64,000 nucleotides of DNA from Gavia stellata (lineage: Eukaryota; Chordata; Aves; Gaviiformes; Gaviidae): positions 130,734,668 through 130,798,667 of the forward strand of contig NC_082594.1 of NCBI RefSeq assembly GCF_030936135.1, written 5' to 3'. Under the pieces are notes generated by a model, which saw only the letters and a program-made list of their open reading frames with translations, had not been told where the DNA came from and did not search any database. The position numbers were made by a program, and so were the translations under genes. Shown here piece by piece: positions 24,422-36,800 of the stretch; positions within the stretch are counted from its first letter, which is position 1, and each line of letters begins with the position of its first letter.

Positions 24422-27400
24422 TCAAACAGCTGAGCTGCAGTCGTGACCTAGAATATGGCTTATATTGTGGGCAGGTCGGTTTGAGGACTGCTTGGAAGAA
24501 TCCGAAGCAGATGTGTTTGCAATGGAAAGCAAAGGCGACATTGCTGAACCATCTGGAGGAAGAGCTGTGGCTATTTCTGGAAACAAAGATGTCAAGTTAA
24601 AATTGGATAAGTGCGATGTGTTGGTCATGTGCATCGGCGGCATATCCGGAAGCAAAGGAAAACTTGGCTGAGCAAAACCGACAGGCCTGGGAGGAGACAA
24701 AATGGATCCAAATCGATTGTTTAAACTTCCGCTACTCGGCTTCTCCGTGCTTGGGTTAGGAAACATTTGATTGGGAAAGTAAGGGATAGAAATGTCACTG
24801 GAAAGGGTAGGGTGGGCAGGAGAGTAAGGAGGATAGAAGGATGGCAGGGTATTCTGAGGATCGACCGGGATTAGAGCTGGTGTTCGAGTGGCACTAGGCT
24901 GAGTGACTGGTGGGATGAAAGAGGTATTGGCATTTATCGGTGGATTCATGCCACCCTCCGGAATAAAAGGGAATCCAAAATTCTGAGAGAGAGTATGTTG
25001 GTCAGGGGCCGCGTTATCGTTAGACACTTGAGGGCCATCAGACATAAATCGGACAATGCTTCCTCTTTTTTCTATTGCAGACTGCTGGCGCCCAAGGATC
25101 ATACTGCCGCTGGTGGACAGGGGAAGATGAGGAAGACTAGGGTCAAAGACGTTTGCATGTCTTTGATTTCCAGATCGATTCCTTTCAGGCTGACGTATTT
25201 TAGAACCTCCATTATCTTGCAGAGGATGCCTCGACCGCTGAGTAACGGAAGAATTTGGCTGACGAACAGAAGGTTGCCCTTGCTCGCCATTTCCGTGAGA
25301 AACTGCAGGGTGAGGGTGAGTTGGCCTCACAACTCCGTGCATGTTGCTAGAAACGGGCGTATTCATGTGGCTCTTAGTTCCATGACTGTCTGTCATCCTC
25401 ATGGGATTGGACTTCTGCACAGAGATGTTCGGGCTTGTATTGCGACCCTGAATATCTCCTGAGGAAGAAGAACTCGAAAAAGGAATATTCAAAGAACTGT
25501 TCCTTGTGTTAATTGCACCAATAGACATGTCACAGCTCTCCCTACTCTGGCCATCACCATCTCTTCGGATGTGGACGCTCTCCCGTGCTGGGGGACAGTT
25601 GTACTCAATTGTGGAGGAGGCGCCGCACTGCGTGTTCCTTTGATGTTCTGGGATCGATCTTTGGCTTCCACTAACTTGATCTCCAAGGTGAGGGGCAAGT
25701 AAACTCTGCATAAAACTTTGGTGGCACGTGTTTTCATTTTCCCTTGATGGCAGGGTATTTCCTGTTGGAATACCCTGTACTGGCTGGTAGGGCAATCTCT
25801 TCTGTCTTTCTATGGATGGCCCGGTATTTTGACTGATTCGAAAAGCTTGCGACTGCATGCCCCTGAGGGATGACACAGAATTACCAATTTCGCTGTTTCT
25901 TGAAGCCTGTACATCGAAATTGCCTGTCGGTTGCTGATTGGGTCCAGCTGGCTTAAATGTTTGACAATCAGAAAGCCGCTGCACATCTGAGCCAACCGTA
26001 TGGTCGACAGATAAGCGACCCTGCATATTATGAATGACCAACCCTTTATTTCTAGAAACATCAAGATAGCTTCTCATTTCAAGCTGGTCAGAAACCCTAG
26101 GGCCTTGAAGAGATATTCCTATCCTCTGTTCCGAATTAGAGGGCGTCTTCCCAATAAGTGCCTCAGCAGAGTAGCTGGAAACTCTATTTCTTTCCTGCCT
26201 ATGAGGGGTGCATGTCATATCTGATGGTCTGGTTACAATACTTGCTTGGGACACCATTTGCTGCTCTAAGCCCCTTGAGGTCATAAGTCTCTGCATCTGA
26301 TTGTGCCCCGACACATGTTCAGAAGCTGACCCCTGCTGTCTGCTGCTAACGTCTTGTTGCTGTTGATGCATAATATCCTGATTTATATGGCTCTGAGGGT
26401 GGTTATGATGGTTTCTGCTGGTTGCAGGGTTTTCACAGTTCTTTTCAGGCTGGGAAGCTCCAAAGTGCTGCTGCATCTGCTGCTGCATTTGCTGGTGGTG
26501 AGGATGAGGCTGACCACCTTTTTGCCGTGTCTGGTCACTTCCGTGGTGTTTTTGCTGTAGAGAAAGTTGTGTGGCTTGTGTTCCCTGGATGAGATTTCGT
26601 TTCTTTTGCATCTGTACCTCCTGCTGTATTGTTCGCTGTTGGTGGACACTGTGGGGTTGAGAGTGGACTGAGTTTTCCCCGTGAGTGACATGGTGCTGCA
26701 GCTGATATAAGTGGTGCCTTTCTCTTAACTGACCAGCCTGCTGTTGCTTTAAGTATGGATGATTACTGTGAAGGTGAGATATGCCTTGAGCATGTTGAAT
26801 TGGCTGCAAGTGCTGCCCTGTCTGGCCTTGCTGCTCTGACATCGAGGGCTGAGAACCACACTGAACTTCAGTTTGTCTCAAAGCTGGCGTTATGAAGTTG
26901 CTGTTCGATGGGAATAACCTATTCAGGCCATCCGTGTGCCCTTGATTGCTCACTGGTGCCACTGAATTGGATGAATTAGGAGGAAGCTGACTGACTAGCA
27001 TCTGTGTTTGATCAGCAATACCTTCCGGCGTGCGGTTCATCAACGCCATCCCTTCAAGCCTTATGGGCGTTGTCTGGCACTGCTTTTGCCTCTTTGCCGT
27101 AGAAAGCAGAAGGTCATCTTGAACAGCCCGCTTGGCAGAGTCCTTGCGACCTTCATGGTTTTGCTGCTTTAAGTGTGATTCCTGCAGCTGGGGAGCCTGC
27201 ATGGTGCTTGCCCTAATAGCATTCAGTTGTTCCTGAGCATATTCACTCATCATAGTGGGTCCTGGAGACTGATTGATGTACGTGCTAGATGGAAGGGAAA
27301 GGCTCACAGTTGCAGGGACGCTTGCTGGCTCTGAAGACTGGGATAAACTTGAGCAACTCACAAGGGGATGGACAATGCGACTCTGGTGTATCAGATTATT

Positions 27401-30400
27401 CACGCTTAAACTCGTTATGCTTGGTGACTGGGAAGCAGAAATCTGCAAAGAAGTGTTTGATGTTTCCACACCTCCTACAGAGCAGCTTGGCTTTTCAACC
27501 TGTCTATCGATATTTGTCTGTACTGTATCCTGAGTACTGAATTTGTTTGGTGCTGCTTCCAATGGTCCTGCACTGTTTTCTTTCACTGGCTGAGACTTAA
27601 AAGGCTGTTGCTCTCTCTCCAAAGGTGCAACCTCAGTTGACTTAGAGATGGCATCCCTCATGTTAACCTGTATTCCTCCTCCACCTTTCTCAAGGTTTTC
27701 CTGGTCAAAAATAGCTCTTGCTGCGAGAGCTACAATGTCAGTCTGTTCTGAAAATGTGCAGCTGTTACACGTACTGGTTGAGGTGCTGCTCGTAACGTCT
27801 TCTCTGGCAGTGTCTGGCAACATAGATGCAACTGAGAAGCCTCGACTGCTGCCAGAGCTAGTTGACATCGGGGAGTCGGCCTGCCTGCTAGAGATAAGGG
27901 AAGCGCTGACTACTTCCTGATCAGAAATGCAGGAGTGATGCTGGGAGAGAGTATCACCTTCCGTGTTCATTAGCAAGAGTTCCTGCTTCTCAGGCAAATC
28001 AACATTTGATTCTGCTGATTTAGAGTTTTCCATGGGAAAATTAGAATGCTCCCCCTGAACGGTAAATGAAGATGTTTTTTCCACAGCTGTTCTTTCTTTC
28101 GTGAGATCAGACAGCATTTTGGTTAGACCCTGTCCTTCTAACAAGTCCGCATCTTGCATTACCACTGAGGAATCCTGCGCGACGTTGCAGGACTCCGAAA
28201 TCGTTCCTGCCTTGGAAGCATGACCCGCTGCGCTGCTCTGTACTGCTGACGTCCCAGCAACCTGAGAATGTGTCACATGTGCTTCGGTACGAGAGGACGT
28301 TAAGGTGCTGGGGGGTTCACAGGGTTTGGGAGACTCTGACAAGGCAGAGCTGGTTGGTGGATGGTTCTGAGACCCACGGGCCTGCTGGCGAGGAGCAGCA
28401 TCTTTGGCAGCCGGTGGGACGAGCGCCAGCTGCTCTGACACCATGGATGCCAGTGGCGAGGAAGCGGGCACCTCTGCTGAGGTTGGCTCGGGGACAGAGC
28501 AGGTTTTCGCTGCCTGTTCAGAGCTTGCAGTCTCTTTGGAATGACAGTTGGAAACGCTGATGCCACTCGATGCTGCCACACCGCTCACCTGCAACGTTGT
28601 TAAAGCTTGCGATACTGCTGGAGCGTTTTCAAGCAGCCCCTCGCCATTTGAATGCTTTGCCACCGTTTCCACAGGAGCACAATCCACCTTCCCTGCCTCT
28701 TTGCAAGGAACTGCTGGACAGGACGTTTTACTGTTGGCTGTTTGGTGTTTCTTTGTACTTGGTTTTTTGTTTGTCCTTTTTGATTTTGCATTGGATGGCA
28801 AGCCAGCAGCTGCTTTTTTGGGGGAAGCATGTATTGAATTAGACACAGTAGTTAATACTGAAACCTCCGCAGGTACTGAAGATGCCACAGAAGTTGGTAA
28901 TGAGACACAGTTAACTGTGGCAATCTGGTTATTGACAGTTGTGGGATTGGTAGGGTGGCTGAGAGACAAGTGTAAACAGCTCTGTCCAGCCATTTGCGAT
29001 ATGCTTTGATTGAGGTTAGCTAAAGCACCAAATGTATTGAGGGCAACGTTGGTATTTGGATCTTCGCTGGTGGTGGGTTGAATAATTTGCATAGGGGCTT
29101 GATTTGAAGCTCCAGTTGAAGACATCACAGGCTGCAATGCAAAAAGCTGCCCGTTTAATGAGATAGTTTGGGGATGCTGTTGATTTGACATTGTAACTGA
29201 AAACGTTTGTGTAGAGCTAGAAGATGGCAAAGAAGATGGTCTTGGTAATATATGGACAAGGTGTTTCCCTCCAAAAGTCTGCGGAAGAGGGGCATTTTGC
29301 ATGGAGCTGCTAGAGTTCGCGATTGCAGTCGGCCCGTTCACGGGAACTCTTACAGAAGCAGTAGGCTGAGCGGAGAGGAGGGGAAGAGGATTCTGATTAG
29401 CAGCTTGTATAATGACAATTTGCTGACTAACGTTTTGGCTGGGAACTTCTGCTCTCACAATCGGAGGGCATGGAGCGGGGTTTGGAGGCTGGAGAATGAT
29501 GACATTCTGGTTAGCGGGTGCTCCTGCGACAGCTGATGCGACTGGCTGAGCCATCTGAATCACCTGCATAGCTGAATTTAATGGAAGGATATTTCCTGCA
29601 GCCTGAGTTTTAACCTGTGGCTGGCTGATTAATGGCTGCATAGGTAAGGGTGGGCACGAGGGCAAGGTAACTACAATCTGTTCAGCTGCCTGGCCATCTC
29701 CAGGGAGAGAAGTATTCAAACTGATACTTGTAGTCAAAGGCCTGCCGTGAGCAGAAGATACAGTACCAGCACCATTAACTGGCTCGTTTAACAGCGCAGT
29801 CATTATACCGGATGGCGTTTGGCTTAGTGGCTGAACAGTATTTCCCGCTAGCTGCAAAGTTGTCCACGTGGTCTGTGTGTTTCCAGCTGAAGGCATCCGT
29901 GTAAGGCTACTAATGTTTTTCAAGTCTGAAGTGCCAACACCTGAAGAGCCTGAAAAAGACCAGCAGTTCTCTAGGGGACTGGCAGGCAGAGCGCTTATTG
30001 CCGTCGCAGCCTTAACTCCTTCTGCTGCAGAAGTCACAGGCATTCCAGCACTACTTACTGCATCTGTACTTTTGAGGATGTTTACAGAGGAAAAACTATC
30101 TGCAGTAGACAGTCTCACAGATGGCACACAAGCTGTGTCTGTGGCTGAAATGACACAGCTTTCCTGAAGGTCACTCCTAGAACTGTGTGTATTTGAGCAA
30201 GTTGTATTCACCTGTTGAACTTGGGAGGCTTCCGTGGAGACACTGGAAGGAAGGCTGATTCCCTGTGGGAGTGTTTTCTTTGTTAATTTAGTGCCTTCCT
30301 CATCATTTTTACTTTTGGGGAGGTTTTGATCATTCTGCAGTGCATGACTTGAAGAACACTGTAGTTCCCGTTCTGTTCCGGACCGAGATGCGCTCTGTGA

Positions 30401-30885
30401 GCTGGCAATAGCAGCAGCAAGCACACCTCGCTCATTCTCCGGGGTGGAAAGCTCAAGAACGTTCCCTGCTGGAGCTGTCTGAGCAGATGCTAGCGGAGAA
30501 ACTGTAGTTTGCGACCATGGCTTGTTTTCTGTGGGGTAAATACCAGAAATCGTCACAGGAGTCACTAGGTTGCAAGTTCTCTGCACTGGCACAACATTGG
30601 CTGTTTGCTTTTGTAAATTATGACCAACATTAAACGTTATTCCCTGGACAGATGCTCCCTGGTTATTTCCATTGGGTTGACTCCCATTTGAATAGACAAT
30701 GATATTCTTTTGAACCTGATCACCGGGAATAACAACCGAGACCTTCGCATTTTTGAGATTTCCCTTCCAGTGGATTGTAGGGTCATCATACAGGCAAATA
30801 TCATTTGCTTTCAGTAGTTCAATGTATCTCCCGTTTTCCTTTTGCAGTTCATCCAACTGTTTCCGGAGTTTTTTTATCTCTTCAG
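24422..30885 (-). CDS. USF3: USF3 giant last coding exon
   Basis: The acceptor is TTTTGTAG. It completes Ala, then has 2153 codons starting EEIKKLRKQL, and TGA at 24424-24422. This 6.46-kb exon carries the leucine-rich helix, the S/T/Q-rich body and the conserved C-terminus (PEIATALPPDGSAMSP, ISHILGHDCSSAV). A six-serine run (FSSSSSSGDIQ) lies near residue 1890. The LKQQQAGQLRE segment has only three Gln; I recall a much longer Gln run there in human. Confidence 0.97.
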
Positions 30886-33800
30886 CTACAAAACAGTGAG
30901 AACACTCCATTACATCAGCACCAGCGCAAATACTAGGTAATGTTACCACATGACTTGGAGAGTAAATACTATGTAGTATTGAAATAAATTGTTAATAATG
31001 TATGATCTCTTGAAATGGTTAACGTAACATAACTGATGACTCTTACCCTGATAAGCCTCTCTACTGAGCAGGAAAGTGAATGAACCTCACAGACTATTCC
31101 GTTACCAATAGCAGGGTATGTCAAATTATTTAGTTAGAAAAAACAGCAGGATGAACTCAGATGAAACTGAGCACTAATCAAATTGTTTAATTACTGAAGG
31201 AAATTAAATTACGAGCCCATTAATTTATCTTTTTCTTTCCCCTGCTCCTTTGCAAACACTAAAACTGTTTTTATTTAATTGCTAATCTCATGGCTTTCCA
31301 GGACAATTAAGTTTCATTACATCTAAAAACAATATGCAAAATTAAATACAAAGCACTTATGCAAAGCCACAAAAACCGGCAACGCACTTGGAGACGGCTC
31401 ACCTAACTAGGAAAATCACCTAGGTTTTTCAAACCCAATTATACTGACAAGATAAAAATAAACTATTTAGAATTCCATTCTATGGGGAGAAATAAAAATC
31501 ACAACCCAAACATTAGCTCTGAGATTATTTCTGTCATACCTCCATCACTGTATTTTCACACAGATGTTCAGGAAGATTTTACATGATGCATTATATTTTT
31601 ATTAAATAGGCTATTGTCACTTTTACAGCATTTGAAAGGGAAAAAAAAAGTTCTATGCATGAAGGAAACTCCATGTTTTCAATGAAAAAAACCTAACTGT
31701 GAAGTTTGTCAGAAATTGTTCGGGTCACTACAGCAGAATAAATCAGGACAGAATCTACTAGATGATGTCGCATCACCTGTAAGCTCTGTAATTACATCAC
31801 AATGCAACTGCTTCATTATCTCATAAGCTAGGTGCAAGAACATGTGCTTGGGCATTCTGTTGGCTTCTTGTTTCAAGATATCCTAAGCAGCCCTATTTTT
31901 CCTGTGTGTGCGTAATGTCTTGGGATTCCCGAGTCTGTTGATCCAGGCTTTGTTGTTAGTCAGTATTAACAGAAATTCTAGAGCCTCCAGCAGCATCTGT
32001 ACTTACCCTGTTCGTTGTTCCCTCCATTTAACAGAAGCTCATCATTCTGTCTTTTCATTTCTGTTATATACTTAAAGGCCTGATCCAGGATCATGTTCTT
32101 GCTCTTTAAAAGAAAACATATATATAAAATTAGGAGAAAGGTCTATCATTGCTAGATGCATTAATGATGAGATTGCATTTGCTCCAAGAGTCTTCACTTT
32201 AAAAATGTGCTAACCCAAATGATTCTCTGAATATTGTTGGGGGGAGAGGATTGTTTTAGGTTTTGGGGTTTTTTTTTCAGATGAACTACAGGTTTTGTGA
32301 GTGATATTGACCCTAAAATGCCATGGGTTTTTACAGAATAACATTTTCTGTGCTGGAGCTGACATTTTCCGATGCCCGAAGCTAGATACTAGGGCCACAG
32401 AAACAAACAGCAAGCATCATTGCTTGCTGAGCAGCCTAATATTCTTGTTCACTAGTAAACATATACATCATATGAAATTTCCAGGATACTGCCTTGTAAA
32501 TATTTTATTAGGAAAGAAACAAATGTGGAACAATTACCCAGGGAGGTGTATGCATAATTTTGAAACCAATATACTGAAGGATATGGAAAGAGAAAGTCTG
32601 CCGTAACTCCTCCACCATCTTCCTTTCATGAAACTATGCTTATTCTGTCTGCGAAACCCCTTGTTTGTTTCTTAATTTCTTCTCCTACTGCTCCGCAGGA
32701 ACAGCCTCTGCTGTACATGGCTCTGTCTTGAAAAAGATGCTTCTGCGCATCAACCACAAACCATTTGTCTTGCTTCAACCTTCACAAGGACACTGTCTTA
32801 ACTTACTATTATTATTTCACTTTCTGAATTGCTTTCATCCCATTTTAGGAAAGATGACAAAAATAAGTATGCATGGAATTCTATTTACATCTTAGGACAG
32901 TAAGTGATCACCAGCAAAAGGCAGAGAAGGGATTGGAGGATGACCCGAAAAATGATCTTGCTTAACCCATAGCTTTCACCACTCGAGCATCATACAGACA
33001 ACATTAAAACAGCATCAGTAGAAAACAACTTGACAAACAGGAGCCGCACAATGTAACCACCAACCCACTGGCCAGATCCAACCTACTTATGTCTAGCCTG
33101 CCACCCCTCCTACAGAGGACAGAGTGCACAGCTATCCGTCCGCTCAACACAGCAGGGCAGGCAGCAGCCAAGAGAGGATTTTTACCTTCTATTACCAATA
33201 TTCAGACACCCTGAATGAGAACCTTGGGAGGCTGCGAATCAAATGCACAGGCAGACATCAGCAAGCTGACCAAATCGCTGTGGGCAAATTAGTCTAGCTT
33301 ACCCCTCCTCAAAAATACTGCACGTATGAATTGAGGAGAAAATCAGTCACGTGTCCAACTCGTACAGTTTCATTCCTTCAGCAGTCATATGCCACACCTT
33401 CAGATAAAAAGCTCAAAATCTGCGTAATTACATTCATGTGGCCCTGCACTTCTAAAAAGGAATTCTGTTACAAATAATTTTTTAAATACTAATAACTAGT
33501 AAGATTTTCGAGCATATTAATTCAGACAGTTTTGCCTTCTTCCTAAGAGAAATAGCAAATTAAGTATTTATACTTCTACAGACAAGGAAACAGACAGCAT
33601 TTTACAGCAAACTTGTATGCACCTCTGAACGGACACTCACCTGCTTAAGTGCTGGAGAGCAGGGAATGAGTTCTCCAATTCTGTTTATCCCAGCATTAAT
33701 CTTCTTCTTTCGATGTCTCTCCACTAAGCAAAAACAGTATGTGCTGTGTCATCTGGTTGGGCAAGTCAGCACAACAGCAGCACAACTCGTACCAATGTAA

Positions 33801-36800
33801 GAGCTCATAAATACATTATTTTGTGACATATTGGAACCCTTGGTAACTTGAGAGAGGAAAAAAATTCCTCTAAAGTAAACCTCAGTTACTAAATTAATAC
33901 TCAGTGGAACTGAGAGCTGTAACATAAACAGCAATACCTTTAAAAGGTGGGGATGTTCTGGACCCCTTTGTGGAAAAGACGAGTTACTGCAACTCAAAAT
34001 TCAGGTTTGGTAATGCTTTCTAGCTGAGCCTTATGACGCTCTTTTCGCAAGGCAGATTGATTAAATTTAGGCATACAGAAAGCAAATGCACCAAGATTAT
34101 GGAAAGATTCAGTTTCAGATTTGGGAAGGAAATCCGTGTCTCTTAAATACTAATGTCAAGTTTAGCACGAAAAGAGAAATAATTTAGATTTTACTAGGTT
34201 TCAATCTTAATTTTAAATTCATATTGATGGAGTAGCCAACACTGAACATAGCTGAAGCTCTACGTATGTAGACTATCAGTTACTCTTTTTTATGTTCAAA
34301 GGTATAACTGTCCCACAAAATCTAATTATGACTGGGAGTAAAGAAAATATTGAATGAACAGTATTTCCAGTGAATCACCTATTCTGGAGAAGGTCAGAAA
34401 ATGCTTCATTTTTTTATAGTCCTCTAGTGACATCATTTACCTCTTCACAAGGCCTAAACACTGACGCAAAGGGTCTACAGTACAAGTCTAGCAGTGTAAA
34501 TACCTTTGGGCATGGTTCTTTCAGAAAGTATTAATCTCTGTTTTCCACCCACCATAGTCAGCTTCTTTCAAATACAGTTCACTCTCACGTAGCTCTTTTT
34601 TTGACTGAAATGTTTTGGTATTCTATGCAAACTAAAACTATTAGATGCCTTTTTCCCAAAGAGCCTGAAAAAAGTTCCGTCACAGCTTTGCCAAGATTCA
34701 TATCAACCTATTGTTCGTTCATTGTGCCGAGTATCGCTCTGTGGTTTGCCCAGCCGGGCTGCTTTTGGTGGCACACAGAAACACCCAGTGATCCCCAGGT
34801 GAGTGTATTTTATTGTGCTCCTTTACAAAGGATACACTGATTTAATTTAACAGCTTTATTTCAGTAGTCTGTCACTTCAATTTACATTTCTCAAGCTACA
34901 AAATAATTTTTTGTTTTTCAGGACAGACTGGTGGTGTTGACAGAGATAGGCCTAAATACACTAAACACAGCAAGACAAAGTCTCTTCTGCAAGAAATTTA
35001 CCATATAAATCAGAGCAGATGTATAAACAGTAAAGCACGTGATCCTTGGGACTTAATTTTTATATATCTTACTAATACATATAGATATAACAGTGGTTGT
35101 GAAGTGCTATTCCTTTGTTTTGATAATATTTTCCACGCTCTACTCAGCTTGTCCAAGTATTAACAACTAAGCAAGCTATAGGGTTGGAGGGAGGTGGTCC
35201 CCGCATCTTGCAGAGTTCAGCCCAGTAGATGAAGACTTTGGAAAGCTATCGGCAAGTAAAACAGGAACTGAGAATTAGAATGAGGTCAGCAATCCTAGAA
35301 GTAAACTTGATAAGACTGTTTCTTGATACTTCTTAATCCTTAAGAAATTGGCCACACCCTGGGCACAGCCTGACAAGCACTATATTCCACAGTCTTCACA
35401 TGGAAACTACTCAGTGGTTTTTCCCGTTGAGTTTGTGAAGACCACACAACAGTGCTGTTTAATAAAAGAAAAACTGGAATAAATTTCTTAGGATAAACCA
35501 GTCAGACTCTTTCCCAGTCCATCTTTCTTCTGCTACTTGTAGAAGACACCATTGGAGCTAGACACTGACTAGTTGCTGCCGAGGGATGCGACTCCTGCAA
35601 CATACAGTCAGTATTCACACCGAATTTCTGGGATGCCAACATCCAGGTGGGTGCCTCAGGGACAGGCTACAGGAATATTTCTAATCCAGGGAAACCTCTA
35701 AAGCTCTCAGGTTGGATATCTGTCTCTGTTTTAAGAGAGGTGGGTATTATTTGTGTGTGAATGCCCATGCATTTATTTTCCTTTAGAACTGAATGCAGCT
35801 GAAATTGTTTACTACTCAGTTTACCAAAATCGGAAAGCCAGGGGCATGGTCATAGTTTCATAGTTGGGCGTGCTACTGTAACCTTGTACTGTGGAGGACA
35901 GCAAACCAGAAATAATCAAGAAGCCCTTCTGCACAGATATTCTATGCAAGGACACAGAAAGATGTTTGGTAGGGTGAATTTTTTTAAGTGTAGTAAACTC
36001 CTACGGAGGAACCTTCTCCATACAAAATATGTTTTACTAGTTCAAAACATCTGTGCTTATTTCCAGACCAAACAAGAAAGCGTAACGTTCCTACCTGCAT
36101 TATGTGTCTCCCGGTTTTTCTTTCTGTGAAACATAAAGGGAAAACAGTGATGTGAAACAGAAGGGAAAAAATCTGCATACAAACAAATATTTCTTTTATT
36201 ATTTCCATTACAGCTAAAAATACTAAATATTATATTCTGCTCCGTGAACAAGAATGTAGTAGAAGTCACAATCACAAGGATTGGTCTTACACATTGGTAT
36301 TAAAGGGCTTCTAAGAAAAATTCATTCATGTTCAGACTTAAATCAATTTCAGTATAACAAGGCACAGTGTAATACTCCATTTGATTATTGTTACATATTT
36401 ATAGGGCAGAGCTGGATTTTTGTGTTTCTGTTCAGTGACAACTATTACACTATTCAGTGTTCAATAAGAGCAAATATAAAAAAAAAATAGTTCTATTTCT
36501 GAGCAACAAGGTAGTTAAGTATTTGTTTGAAATGTTGCTTTTACGTTCACTGGATCAATGAAACAGGAGAAAATGTTACCCCGCAAATTGATTCTTCCAG
36601 GCATGTTACCTTCAAACATCATAACTTCTGGTATCAAACATGCTTCCTTGGTGCGAGAAACCAGAATTACCATTCCTCTCCAGCTGTTGTTCTTTACTGC
36701 CTCAAAATTCTGTCTAGGTATAATTTGGGCATGTGAGGGTTGTCTTTGTTTTCAGATGTTCACCTGGGATTTCTGGACTGATGGCAACCAGGTCAGAATC

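Noticed and set aside
24995-25462. + strand open frame of 155 codons opposite USF3
   Set aside because: It is a shadow of the USF3 coding exon on the opposite strand, with no motif and no splice or promoter context.
28548-29009. + strand open frame of 153 codons opposite USF3
   Set aside because: Same reason: antisense shadow of a long coding exon.
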